A DNA stretch of 64,000 bases. Source: Crocinitomicaceae bacterium. GTDB taxonomy: Bacteria; Bacteroidota; Bacteroidia; Flavobacteriales_D; Crocinitomicaceae. Shown one piece after another: positions 1 through 8,613 of this stretch. The number at the start of each line of letters is the position of its first letter. Position 1 is the stretch's first letter. Position numbers and translations under genes: made by a program. The notes beneath the pieces were generated by a model. That model worked only from the letters and a program-made list of their open reading frames with translations. It was not told the origin of the DNA and did no database searches. Where the stretch lies: assembly GCA_022447665.1 (NCBI GenBank), contig JAKVAQ010000020.1:7707-71706 (forward strand), written 5' to 3'.

Positions 1-848
1 GGTTTCCCATGGATAAATACTCGCTACTTCCAGAAATGTTATTACATGACGGAACTCTAACAGAAGATAATTTCTTTCATCCGGAACCATTAACTGAAGA
101 GCAAGTATTAAGAACACATTCAAAAGAATTCTGGGATAAGCTCAAAAATCAAACGTTGACTCGTCAGGAAATTAGAGCTATGGGCTTTCCTTTTCATGAA
201 AGATTAGTAGAGAGGGCCCTTCATATTGCTAATGGATCTCTAGAGTGCGCAAAACATGCGATGAATGATGGTGTATCTTTAAACATTGCAGGGGGAACGC
301 ATCATTCGTATGCTGATAGAGGAGAAGGTTTTTGTTTACTGAACGACTTTGCGATTGCATCGAACGAATTATTGCACCAAGGTTTAGTAAACCAAATTTT
401 GATAGTAGATCTAGATGTCCATCAGGGAAATGGAACGGCAAAGATATTTGAGAATGAATCGCGAGTATTTACATTCAGCATGCACGGAGAGCATAATTAT
501 CCTTTGCGAAAAGAAAAATCAGATTTAGATATTGGTGTAAAAGATGGGATAGAGGACGATGAATATCTTTCCATTCTCAATGATACACTTCCAGGTTTAG
601 TCAAGGACGTTTCTCCTGATTTAATCTTTTATCTGTCAGGTGTTGATGTTATCTCAACTGATAAACTCGGGAGGTTGGCGCTAAGTAAGCAGGGCTGTAA
701 AGAACGTGATCGAATTGTGTTCAATGAATGCAAAAAGAACGATATTCCTGTTGCGGTTGCCATGGGAGGCGGCTATTCTGTGGCAATAGGAGATATTATT
801 GATGCACATGCCAATACCTACAGGGTAGCCAAGGAACTATTTTTTTAG
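1..848 (+). CDS. Histone deacetylase family protein, 5' end missing
   Basis: Zinc-dependent deacetylase of the arginase/deacetylase fold, which removes acetyl groups from acetyl-lysine or acetylpolyamine-like amines; the substrate cannot be told from sequence. The frame is already open at the window edge: bases 3-8 encode Phe-Pro before the ATG at 9, and FPM-x-KY is a normal internal stretch of the family, so the ATG at 9 is probably not the start. Visible landmarks are GGTHHSY (active-site His pair), DLDVHQGNGT (metal-binding Asp and His), the later metal Asp in SGVDV, and GGGYS near the end (active-site Tyr region). About 20-25 N-terminal residues are probably missing. It converges on the next gene. 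Confidence 0.9.
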   Translation, partial: FPMDKYSLLPEMLLHDGTLTEDNFFHPEPLTEEQVLRTHSKEFWDKLKNQTLTRQEIRAMGFPFHERLVERALHIANGSLECAKHAMNDGVSLNIAGGTHHSYADRGEGFCLLNDFAIASNELLHQGLVNQILIVDLDVHQGNGTAKIFENESRVFTFSMHGEHNYPLRKEKSDLDIGVKDGIEDDEYLSILNDTLPGLVKDVSPDLIFYLSGVDVISTDKLGRLALSKQGCKERDRIVFNECKKNDIPVAVAMGGGYSVAIGDIIDAHANTYRVAKELFF

Positions 849-850
849 AA

Positions 851-874
851 ATGACGGGATAAAGTTCCCGTCAT
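851..874. terminator. Hairpin between convergent genes
   Basis: A perfect 9-bp stem ATGACGGGA / TCCCGTCAT (851-859 and 866-874) with a 6-nt loop lies 2 bases after the deacetylase stop and 8 bases before the end of the convergent gene. The T-tract is weak on both sides, so a shared bidirectional terminator is inferred mainly from position. Confidence 0.55.
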
Positions 875-882
875 ATTTCTAA

Positions 883-1860
883 TTATAATTCTACCTCAAT
901 TTCTTTTGATTGTTGTGGAATTAGCAATAATAATCCTATGTTTCCTCTGTACGGAGTAATTAACTGCACATTTCCATTTAATCGATTCTTTAGGGCATAT
1001 TGAAAATCAGCAAAGAACTGAATCTTGTCGTTCATAAATGCCTTAATACTTGCATTTGCATAGTGAATCTCACCCCCAGTATCATCATGTTTTATATCGG
1101 ATACATCCATAAATGAAAACTCATTATAGTAACCACAACTAATAATGAGGCTCGAGTTCTTTATGTTAAACCGATAACCCAAATCTATTCGGTTGTTCAT
1201 AATACTTCCGTAGCGGTAATCTTCATTATTCTTCCCATTTCTTCGGAATGAATTAACTCCCTCAACCACAATATTATTCAACTGTAAGGTATAGTTTAGG
1301 AGTCCCATACCATCCCAGCTCCCTGAGCCTGGTTGAAGGTCTAGATTTGGTGTTTCATTGTTGACTCTCAAGGTAGTACTTCCTAAGGGACCCTTTATAC
1401 CAACTCCTAGGTTCAGATTAAACTGCACATCTCCTTCATTATCTAATTCAACAATTCTTCTTTCAAGAATGAGAACGGGATCACCTATGCCATTAACTGT
1501 AAATCGTTTGTAGTCATTAATAAACTGAGAATTGATATGATAGGGGAGTTGCGCACTTAACCTCATTTTACCAAAGGCCCATGCCCCCCAGAGTTCAATG
1601 GTGTTGTAGTGCTCAAATATATCATTACTCCAGAACGCAGGATCATTTCCATGCCCTGTATGTCTTGTCATCATTTGTTGACCAAATGGAGAATAGGAAC
1701 CATGCATACGACGATAGCGGTACACAATACCAATCTGACTTACGTTAGACTGTATAGACGGAGATACATAAACGTTACATCCATCGCAAGTTAGTCCTTG
1801 TTGAGGAATCAGGACAGTGAGCAGTATAACCGCCAACCATCCAATATTTATTTTGCTCAT
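883..1860 (-). CDS. Exported beta-barrel outer-membrane protein
   Basis: 325 residues with a signal peptide of about 24 residues followed directly by a CDGC motif and then a long stretch of alternating hydrophobic/polar strands typical of an outer-membrane beta-barrel. I do not recognise a specific family; it resembles the transporter-like barrels that sit beside MbnP-type genes in Bacteroidetes. Its start overlaps the stop of the MbnP-like gene as ATGA, so the two are translationally coupled. The Cys pair at the mature N terminus and the neighbours suggest metal traffic across the outer membrane; this is inference from context. Confidence 0.6.
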   Translation of the reverse strand: MSKINIGWLAVILLTVLIPQQGLTCDGCNVYVSPSIQSNVSQIGIVYRYRRMHGSYSPFGQQMMTRHTGHGNDPAFWSNDIFEHYNTIELWGAWAFGKMRLSAQLPYHINSQFINDYKRFTVNGIGDPVLILERRIVELDNEGDVQFNLNLGVGIKGPLGSTTLRVNNETPNLDLQPGSGSWDGMGLLNYTLQLNNIVVEGVNSFRRNGKNNEDYRYGSIMNNRIDLGYRFNIKNSSLIISCGYYNEFSFMDVSDIKHDDTGGEIHYANASIKAFMNDKIQFFADFQYALKNRLNGNVQLITPYRGNIGLLLLIPQQSKEIEVEL

Positions 1861-2609
1861 TCTACCAGCTTAATTGAGGCAGCGAAGTTGTCGCTGATTC
1901 TATTTGCTAAATCTATATCAGCTGCAGCTGTACTTCCATGATATTGATTTTCCGTCACAATATCTATTTTGCTGGCAGCGCTGGCATCGAAGAAATCATA
2001 AACATCTACCTCAAAATTTGTGGTGTAAGTCTCTTTCTTCTTTAGTGAGAGTTCTACAGGGAATTCTACGTTTCTGTACGAACTATTGTAGCCTGTATGC
2101 ATAGACAATAGGCCTTCGGTTGAACCATCACCATCCGCGTCAAACCTTCCTTCATACATAACAAAACGATACATTGCGGTCCAGCCCCAGTATGTGCTAT
2201 TAAGACTATTTAATGGGTGGTCTGGATCTGTATTATAATTCGAAGGATCGGCAGAATTAAGTTCTTCTGGAACTCCGATGCCAAATTTTATATTCGAATA
2301 TTTGTCTACTGGTAATTCAAAATTTACCGTAGCTATTCCGCTAGTGTTAAATGTAACAAGCTCAATGTCCTTGGTAAGTACATCTTCATTCTCATCATTT
2401 ACAAAATAAAGGTTGGCCATATAGAATCGCACCGATTCTAAACTTGTACTTATGTTATCGCTCGTATTGTAAAGCGTTTCTAGTGAATAGTTTGAACCAC
2501 CATTCACCAACTGGAAGTTTAATGTATAATCTACTTTATTTTTGGTCTTATCGCAGCTATTCAGAATCAATAATCCTCCTGCAAGTGCTAGATATATAAT
2601 ATTTCTCAT
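1857..2609 (-). CDS. MbnP-like lipoprotein
   Basis: 250 residues. The lipobox LNSC near residue 19 indicates a lipoprotein. The body carries the aromatic-rich core YWGWTAMYRFV and a later LSMHTGY segment that match MbnP family proteins, which in methanotrophs are linked to methanobactin and copper and are common in Bacteroidetes without methanobactin. It is the middle gene of a minus-strand set: DUF4625 lipoprotein 9 bases upstream, outer-membrane barrel overlapping by 4 bases downstream. Role in copper or other metal acquisition is by family association; no methanobactin synthesis genes are in the window. Confidence 0.65.
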   Translation of the reverse strand: MRNIIYLALAGGLLILNSCDKTKNKVDYTLNFQLVNGGSNYSLETLYNTSDNISTSLESVRFYMANLYFVNDENEDVLTKDIELVTFNTSGIATVNFELPVDKYSNIKFGIGVPEELNSADPSNYNTDPDHPLNSLNSTYWGWTAMYRFVMYEGRFDADGDGSTEGLLSMHTGYNSSYRNVEFPVELSLKKKETYTTNFEVDVYDFFDASAASKIDIVTENQYHGSTAAADIDLANRISDNFAASIKLVE

Positions 2610-2618
2610 AATTAAATT

Positions 2619-3008
2619 TTATTCCTCAAAATGCAACATCCATTTAGCTGTCGCTGTGTTATCCTCTTCGTCTGTTACGGAAAAATGCACCCAACGTGCC
2701 ATCATAGCACTATCAGGGACCGTAAAGTGTTCGTGAAGGTGATGATCTTTACCTTCTATTGATCCAGAAACCACCCAGTTAAAAGTCATATCAAATTCTC
2801 CATTTGAATCACCGATCATAACCATATACGATTTTAGACCTCTATTGTCTTTAAATTCTGCATCGAGATGAATCATTTCTCCCCATTTAAAAGTTGAGTG
2901 CTCTGCAGGAGTCTCAACAGTAATTTTTGGGGATTTACTATCCTTTAAACAGGAAGTTATTCCAATGGCAGCGAATAAAATCACCGCCATATATTTTAGA
3001 TTTTTCAT
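2619..3008 (-). CDS. DUF4625-like lipoprotein
   Basis: 129 residues from the ATG at 3008. A Met nine codons further upstream exists, but the one chosen places a Lys-containing n-region (MKNLKYM) before the hydrophobic core and the lipobox ITSC. The rest looks like a single Ig-like beta-sandwich (KITVETPAEHSTFKWGE at its start). A His-rich stretch (DHHLHEHF) sits in the middle and could bind metal. Function unknown. It is first in the minus-strand set with the MbnP-like protein and the barrel. Confidence 0.6.
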   Translation of the reverse strand: MKNLKYMAVILFAAIGITSCLKDSKSPKITVETPAEHSTFKWGEMIHLDAEFKDNRGLKSYMVMIGDSNGEFDMTFNWVVSGSIEGKDHHLHEHFTVPDSAMMARWVHFSVTDEEDNTATAKWMLHFEE

Positions 3009-3101
3009 TATTCTAAGTTGATGGTTTAGCCCCATCTATTTAAGGTGCTAAACTCCATTAATAAAACGTAAAAATTGGGTTATTAGTTTGGTACTATGGT
3101 T

Positions 3102-3485
3102 CTACGCTTTAATTTCTGGAGGAGATAGAATGATCTCAGTATCAATATTAGACCAGAGCGATTGCTCAAGGAAGATTTTTTCCTTTTTAATTAGACGTTC
3201 AAATGTAAAATCTTCAGAAAGGTTTTGAAAGAAAACGAACGAAAAGAAGTAATTGGATGTGAATGATTTAGGTGTTGATTTTTCCTCTTTCTCAACCTTT
3301 AATTCTTTCTTCAAGTAGCATTTACCATGACAGTTCATTTCCGGTTTCGTCTTGTTAACACAATGTTCGTTAATGACCTGTTCTTTATTGATCTCGTAAT
3401 CAAGCACTACATAGCCTGAATAGGCTATTCCCATGAAAAATGAAAATATGATTATTAGTGCAGTGATTCTTCTGAAGAACAACAT
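3102..3485 (-). CDS. Small membrane-anchored Cys-motif protein
   Basis: 127 residues with an N-terminal hydrophobic segment (residues 8-28) followed by the motif CVNKTKPEMNCHGKCYL, which has three cysteines and one His. Small proteins with this C-x-NK-x(4)-M-x-C-x-GKC pattern recur in Bacteroidetes near metal-uptake genes, and their function is not established. The tail is Lys/Glu-rich and then aromatic. It lies upstream of the MbnP-like set on the same strand and divergent from the HMA gene, with a palindromic site in between. A metal-binding exported protein is the best guess. Confidence 0.55.
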   Translation of the reverse strand: MLFFRRITALIIIFSFFMGIAYSGYVVLDYEINKEQVINEHCVNKTKPEMNCHGKCYLKKELKVEKEEKSTPKSFTSNYFFSFVFFQNLSEDFTFERLIKKEKIFLEQSLWSNIDTEIILSPPEIKA

Positions 3486-3503
3486 GAAACAAATTTAATC
3501 AGA

Positions 3504-3543
3504 AATACGAATTTCTTAAGTGACCTTTATCACATTTCGTATT
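3504..3543. promoter_or_regulatory. Palindromic operator candidate between divergent genes
   Basis: A perfect inverted repeat AATACGAA (3504-3511) / TTCGTATT (3536-3543) encloses AGTGA-N6-TCACA (3519-3534), which matches the TGTGA-N6-TCACA layout of CRP/FNR-family sites in all but one base. It lies between the divergent Cys-motif and HMA genes, and its centre is about 65 bases before the inferred start of the rightward transcript. Binding is inferred. Confidence 0.4.
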
Positions 3544-3577
3544 GAGCAGAGTAATCTTTTCTAGCATCTTTCTAATC

Positions 3578-3585
3578 TATTTTTG
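3578..3585 (+). promoter_or_regulatory. -7 promoter box for HMA gene
   Basis: TATTTTTG fits the Bacteroidetes -7 consensus TAnnTTTG, 14 bases before the ATG at 3600. No clear -33 TTG is seen, which is compatible with an activator-dependent promoter. Confidence 0.35.
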
Positions 3586-3599
3586 GATAAGAAAATTTA

Positions 3600-3878
3600 A
3601 TGTACATGATTGATAAGATTAAAGTTCAGAATTTAAAGTGTGGTGGCTCTGAAACCACTGTGAGAATTGGACTTGAAAAGGTGGATGGAGTAGAGGAGGT
3701 GGTAAAGATTGAGGCAGAAACAGGAGAGATAGAATTAAGATTGTCATCTGACATTGATATTGTTGAACTGAAAGATAAATTAAATCAAATGGGGTATCCT
3801 ATGGAAGACAATGAGAATACCCTTGGAATGAAAATTAAGTCCTATGCAAGCTGTATGGTAGGTCGAATAAGCAAATAA
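3600..3878 (+). CDS. HMA-domain protein with altered metal motif
   Basis: 92 residues with the ferredoxin-like heavy-metal-associated fold seen in copper chaperones and P-type ATPase N domains. The metal loop reads LKCGGSE: Cys14 is present, but the second Cys of the usual CxxC is Ser17. A later Cys sits at SCMVGR near the C terminus. With a single loop Cys it may bind metal as a dimer, use the C-terminal Cys, or not bind metal. It starts at 3600 or at the second Met two codons on. The next gene begins 2 bases after its stop. Confidence 0.75.
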   Translation: MYMIDKIKVQNLKCGGSETTVRIGLEKVDGVEEVVKIEAETGEIELRLSSDIDIVELKDKLNQMGYPMEDNENTLGMKIKSYASCMVGRISK

Positions 3879-3880
3879 TT

Positions 3881-4291
3881 GTGAAAAAGGAAGAACTATT
3901 TAAAGCAATTTTAGCCCAAAAAGAGGAACTTTTAAAGGCAATTAAATCTAGTGTGGCAACCTATGATTCTGGAATGGATTTGGACGAAGAGGATACAAGG
4001 GATCCAGAAGACTTTTCTCACCAAACTGAATCTGGTGAAATGAAACACGTTTCGGAGGATCATAGAGATATGCTTCAGAACGAAATTGATCACATTAAAG
4101 GAATGGATTTATCGCCGAAAGAGCATGTAGCTCAAGGTTCGCTGGTAGTGACTGAAAATGCCGAGTTTTTAATAGGAATTAGTTTCAATCACTTTGAAAA
4201 CAAGCCAAATCTTCATGGTGCTGGACAGGATTCACCAGTATACAATGCTTTTTTAGGTAAAGAAGTTGGAGAATCCATTGAAGTGAATTGA
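3881..4291 (+). CDS. GreA/GreB C-terminal-domain-like protein
   Basis: 136 residues starting at GTG, 2 bases after the HMA stop. The first 50 residues are acidic and helical. The C-terminal half has the pattern of the FKBP-like C-terminal domain of GreA/GreB transcript cleavage factors: VAQGSLVVTENAEFLIGIS, then DSPVYNAFLGKEVGESI, comparable with the SPIGKALLGKKVGD ending of GreA. The long antiparallel coiled coil of GreA is absent, so cleavage-factor activity is not implied; it may bind RNA polymerase through the secondary-channel surface. Family match by eye only. Confidence 0.5.
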   Translation: MKKEELFKAILAQKEELLKAIKSSVATYDSGMDLDEEDTRDPEDFSHQTESGEMKHVSEDHRDMLQNEIDHIKGMDLSPKEHVAQGSLVVTENAEFLIGISFNHFENKPNLHGAGQDSPVYNAFLGKEVGESIEVN

Positions 4292-4317
4292 GCGAACTAT
4301 ACGGTTAAAGAGATACT

Positions 4318-7300
4318 TTAAGATAGTTTAAATCCAATTACACAAACATCGTCGACTTGTTCGAAAGAGCCTTTCCATGCTTCGAATTTTTGATCAAGTT
4401 CGACTTCTTGACCTTTGAGCTTTGATTCTGTTAACGAAAGCAGTAACTGCTTGAAAGGTTTGTATTTGAGTTTTTTACCGCCAGGCTTGGTAGTATTGTT
4501 TCTCTCACCTCCAAATTGATCCGGGAATCCATCAGTGAATAGGTAGAATACATCTCCAGGTTTCGTTTCGACTACTTTTTCATTGAAAGGCACTGCATGC
4601 TCATGGATGCCTACAGGTTGTTTATTGCCCTTTATTTCGAAAAGACTTTTTAACTCTCCTTTTATGGTGGATTTTTGAGACGCTTGTTCCTCCGAGATAA
4701 AAGCATTGTCTCTTACTATCCATAACGGATTATTTGCACCCGCAAAGATCACTTTTTCTTCATACAAGGCGCAAAGTGCTATATCCATTCCATCTTTAAC
4801 ATCGAACGTGCTTTGGGCGAAAGTCTCAATTACCAATTCTCTTGTTTTATCAAGTATTTCAGAGGGCTTGGTAATTTTAAACTCTTTTATTGATCTATTT
4901 AATGCGTTTGAACAAACAACACTCACCATTGCACCAGGAACACCGTGTCCAGTGCAATCAGCTGCTGCTATAAATGAAATTTCTTTTTCATTATTTGATG
5001 GATCTTTAATGGTCTGAAACCAGTAAAAGTCCCCACTTACCACGTCCTTCGGTTTGTAGTACACGAAATAATCAGAAAGCACTTTATCTATTCGAGCGGG
5101 ATCAGGCAAAATAGCATCTTGTAAACGCTTAGCGTAATTAATACTGTCGCGTATTTCTTCGTGTTGGGTCTCGATTTCAATTTTTTGAAGGTTGATTTCT
5201 GCTGTTCTTTCTGCAACTGTTTGCTCAAGAGCTTTGGCGCGTTTTCTTACCAGAATAGTTCGCCATCTAAAGAAGCCATAAAAAAACAATCCAAATCCAG
5301 TAATAATGAGTATCCAGAACCAAGCTTTTTCTGTAATAGGCCCAATAATTGATACTCGTAATGATATTGGTTCTGATTCCACACCATTATGTGCAATTGC
5401 TTTAAAGTGAATTGTATGCTTACCAGAAGTTAATCCTCCGAATCGAAAATGCGGGTTACCAATAGGTTCTGACCAATCATTATTATCGATTTTAAAAGCG
5501 TACGACTGTTTAAAATGGTCTTCGTAATAAATAGAACTAAGGTCTACCAATAAATTATCTGTGTAAATAAAGCTTATTTCCTTTGGTGTTTTGTACAACA
5601 TGCCTGGATACCACATGAACTCTAAATATGATTCATCATCTATAGGTTCTATTGTTATCTTTTCAATTAATAAATGATCAGGACCATTGTCTTCTAGCTC
5701 TTTGGTGTAGATGAATTGAGGGGCTGTATGCCCTGTTGTCGCATAAGTAACCAAGATTCCACCTTTAAGCATTTGTGTATGTCCAAATTCTGAACCTACT
5801 AATCCATCGTCTCGGTCAAATACTTCGAATTCATATTTTCTAAGAAAGTCATCAGCATTGTAAACTTCCATTTCTGGATCGATACACTTTAACCAAGCAA
5901 TTCCAGCGTCAGTGCTAATAAAGACATCAAAATTCTCCTCAGAGGTACCAATCTCTTTAACCGTTGCTCCTGGTAGGCCGAATTCAAATTTTACACCTAC
6001 ATCTCCTGCAGTTTTATTGTCAATATATTGAAGTCCTCCTTCTAGGTCAACAATCCAAGAGTTTCCTTGTCGGTCCTTAATTATGTGACGTAAAATGTTT
6101 AACTGGGCATCTCCTCTAAAATATTCCGCGCTGTTTGGTGTAACTTTTAGGTAATAATTACCCCAGGTGGTCAGAATAAATGTAGTATCATTGATATAGT
6201 GACAACCGGTAATGTTACAAGTGTCTCCTCCTATTGGCCCCATCAGCAATTCGGCATGATCAGTATATTTATAGATGTAGCCATTGGCGTCTCTTGTTGG
6301 ACCATCACTATCAACTCTTTTTAATATAAAGACCGCTTCATTCGTGCTTTTGATGAAATTATGGGAGCCTTTCATATCATCAGTAGTAATATGCATGCTA
6401 CTCTTTCCATTATAAAAACCTGCTTCACCATTCTCAGAATATCCTAGAATTCCCGTTTCGCAAGGATAGAACGCTTCGTATTTGTGATAGAATTTATTTG
6501 GATGTTCAATTAATTCTCCTGTTTGAATTACATAGGCTTTTGTGATTCCTGGACCTTTTACTGCAATGGTGTCCAAGAATAGGTCTACATAAATTTTATT
6601 CTTTCCTTCTTTGTCAATTATTTTGGAAATTTTAATGGTCTTGCCCGAATCTGGTCGAGCTAGGTAAATAGCCGAATCGTTTTGAATTGTAGTCAATAGT
6701 CCTTTATTGTGATGGATTCTGTAGTTTTCTAGTGTTCGAATAGACAAGTCATTAAACACAAAAACGCCCCTATTATTTGTCGTGACCCAGATTCTATCTT
6801 TGGAGTCGATGAAGAATTTGTTAAGATTGAATTTAGCTTTCGAATCAAGGATGATTTGTTTTTCTCCATTAACAATTTTGTAAAGTTGAGTAGACTCCTT
6901 AGCAAATAATTCTCCTTTACTATTGGTTTGAGCGCTATGGAATCTCGTGCCAAAAACAAATGGAAAATCCTCCACTTTATCTTTCGTTACTTTATAGCTT
7001 GCTTTACCGGGATAAACAACAAGAATATAATTCTGACCTGCAAGAGCAAGTTTAGGTTCACCTTTGAAAGGAAACTCATGATCATAGATGTAGACCTTTT
7101 CATTTTCGATATAGCAAATCTGCTTTTTCATGACAAACCACACTCTATCTTCACCATCAATGATAAGATTCCTTGCAATTGCTCTTTCGTTTTCTTCAAA
7201 ATCAAATGGGAGTTTATCGTTGCTAGCTCCATAAATGACTACTGTGTCTCTTGAAATTCTTGTAACGCCGTTAAACGAGGTTCCTACCCAAAGATTATCC

Positions 7301-7770
7301 TTACTGTCCATGCTCATTGCACTGATGTGAGGGTCTCCAATATCATAAGTACTTGAGTCAGGGAATAGAAAAGGACTTTGCACATACCATTCTTGTACTA
7401 GGGGATAAACAAGTGCTTGAATCCCCGTTCCATTACCGCCCACATACACGCGACCTTTCGAATCACAAGTAACATATTTCATGCGGTTTTGAAACCCTAT
7501 TCTGGAGTTGTATTGATATACTCTGCTTCCGTCAAATGCTGCAAATCCGGTATTGCTACCTACAAACCACATTCTACCGTAGGCATCTTCAAAGACATGC
7601 CTATTATTATTACCATAAAAGTTATTGTCAATCGAATAATTGTCTGCCGGATAATTGAACGTATATCCTTTATACGGACTTTCTACCTTTTGAACTGGTG
7701 GAGGATCATACGGTCTGAACCACTGGGCAAAAGAATCACTTGAACTCAAAAGAATCAAGCTCAGTAACAA
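4318..7770 (-). CDS. Beta-propeller sensor with SpoIIE-type PP2C phosphatase
   Basis: 1150 residues. Order of domains: signal peptide; periplasmic two-component-regulator propeller repeats (about 40-720, with repeated D-x-x-GR-x-WF/YVG units); a Y_Y_Y-type Ig domain (about 730-806); one membrane helix (about 816-838); a coiled coil (about 840-890); and a SpoIIE/PP2C serine phosphatase (about 895-1150) with metal residues in DVVSGDFYW, AAADCTGHGVPGAM and DGMDIAL. This is a periplasmic signal receiver controlling a cytoplasmic phosphatase. The start is uncertain: TTG at 7770 leaves no basic n-region, whereas an in-frame ATT at 7800, overlapping the upstream stop, would add KEQQKIFRY and give a normal signal peptide. 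The SiaC-like protein at 30056 is a possible kind of partner. Confidence 0.85.
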   Translation of the reverse strand: MLLSLILLSSSDSFAQWFRPYDPPPVQKVESPYKGYTFNYPADNYSIDNNFYGNNNRHVFEDAYGRMWFVGSNTGFAAFDGSRVYQYNSRIGFQNRMKYVTCDSKGRVYVGGNGTGIQALVYPLVQEWYVQSPFLFPDSSTYDIGDPHISAMSMDSKDNLWVGTSFNGVTRISRDTVVIYGASNDKLPFDFEENERAIARNLIIDGEDRVWFVMKKQICYIENEKVYIYDHEFPFKGEPKLALAGQNYILVVYPGKASYKVTKDKVEDFPFVFGTRFHSAQTNSKGELFAKESTQLYKIVNGEKQIILDSKAKFNLNKFFIDSKDRIWVTTNNRGVFVFNDLSIRTLENYRIHHNKGLLTTIQNDSAIYLARPDSGKTIKISKIIDKEGKNKIYVDLFLDTIAVKGPGITKAYVIQTGELIEHPNKFYHKYEAFYPCETGILGYSENGEAGFYNGKSSMHITTDDMKGSHNFIKSTNEAVFILKRVDSDGPTRDANGYIYKYTDHAELLMGPIGGDTCNITGCHYINDTTFILTTWGNYYLKVTPNSAEYFRGDAQLNILRHIIKDRQGNSWIVDLEGGLQYIDNKTAGDVGVKFEFGLPGATVKEIGTSEENFDVFISTDAGIAWLKCIDPEMEVYNADDFLRKYEFEVFDRDDGLVGSEFGHTQMLKGGILVTYATTGHTAPQFIYTKELEDNGPDHLLIEKITIEPIDDESYLEFMWYPGMLYKTPKEISFIYTDNLLVDLSSIYYEDHFKQSYAFKIDNNDWSEPIGNPHFRFGGLTSGKHTIHFKAIAHNGVESEPISLRVSIIGPITEKAWFWILIITGFGLFFYGFFRWRTILVRKRAKALEQTVAERTAEINLQKIEIETQHEEIRDSINYAKRLQDAILPDPARIDKVLSDYFVYYKPKDVVSGDFYWFQTIKDPSNNEKEISFIAAADCTGHGVPGAMVSVVCSNALNRSIKEFKITKPSEILDKTRELVIETFAQSTFDVKDGMDIALCALYEEKVIFAGANNPLWIVRDNAFISEEQASQKSTIKGELKSLFEIKGNKQPVGIHEHAVPFNEKVVETKPGDVFYLFTDGFPDQFGGERNNTTKPGGKKLKYKPFKQLLLSLTESKLKGQEVELDQKFEAWKGSFEQVDDVCVIGFKLS

Positions 7771-7795
7771 ATAGCGGAATATCTTTTGCTGCTCT

Positions 7796-8497
7796 TTAAT
7801 CTTTGAAAAGTGTTATTTCCTCAATTATAATATCAGCAGCTTTAACATCATCCATGTCTGAATTAAGTTCCATGTCACCAAGCAACTCTCCTGGCATATC
7901 ATCCCAATTTTCTAAATCTAGTCTGAAATTAGTTTTACAGTTTTCTAGTTCACCACCGTTCATGTTCATTACGCTGCCTGCAAAGTCCCAAGCGAATCCA
8001 GAGAAATTTAGCGGTGCTCTATTCAATTCAACAACATCTGCGAGTTTCATTCCTGTATAAATTCCACATGATGATTCCACTTTTTGAGTGCTTTCGACCT
8101 CGTAGTTTTCATTGACAATGTTATAGTGAACCTCAATCATTGAAACCTCAGAATCATCTTCTTCTTCCATCACAAATTTTATAACTTGAGCATTCTCTGG
8201 ATTTGTATAAACAATATGTTTGAATTCAACGGTGCCTTCAGCGTACCACGAAGATCCTTCTTTTAAGTTTTCTTCTCCAAGTGTCTCGAAGATTTCTTCT
8301 TTATTTGTTAGAGATAAATAGTCTTCAAAATATTGGAATGTGTTGGTTTCTTCAATAATTTCTTCTTCTACGTTTTCTACAGAAGTGGTGTCCGTAGTAA
8401 GATTTTCTTTTGTCGATTGAGGTTCTTCATTATCAGTGCTTTCGGCGCAAGATGCTAATAATAATATTGATAATCCGGTTATTAATTGAAGTTTCAT
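7796..8497 (-). CDS. Lipoprotein of unknown function
   Basis: 233 residues. The lipobox LLASC at about residue 17 is followed by a Glu/Thr-rich acidic linker (about 18-60) and a globular domain with two cysteines that could pair (SSCGIYTGMKL and LENCKTNF). No family recognised. The gene sits immediately before the phosphatase sensor and its stop overlaps the alternative ATT start of that gene, so the two are almost certainly co-transcribed; it could be a periplasmic accessory of the sensor. The Thr-Gly-Met-x-Leu stretch resembles the GM-x-L turn of small periplasmic lipoproteins such as the one at 22632. Confidence 0.6.
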   Translation of the reverse strand: MKLQLITGLSILLLASCAESTDNEEPQSTKENLTTDTTSVENVEEEIIEETNTFQYFEDYLSLTNKEEIFETLGEENLKEGSSWYAEGTVEFKHIVYTNPENAQVIKFVMEEEDDSEVSMIEVHYNIVNENYEVESTQKVESSCGIYTGMKLADVVELNRAPLNFSGFAWDFAGSVMNMNGGELENCKTNFRLDLENWDDMPGELLGDMELNSDMDDVKAADIIIEEITLFKD

Positions 8498-8591
8498 TAT
8501 TTATTGGTTTTTTGCAAAACTAAATATACTTTTTAAACTTTGAAAGGGGGGTAAAAAGTGATTTTTAATTCTCAAAATGAAGTCATTACTT

Positions 8592-8599
8592 TAGATTTG
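8592..8599 (+). promoter_or_regulatory. -7 promoter box
   Basis: TAGATTTG fits TAnnTTTG, 14 bases before the ATG at 8614. No good -33 element is visible. Confidence 0.35.
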
Positions 8600-8613
8600 A
8601 TAAAAACCTAGCT

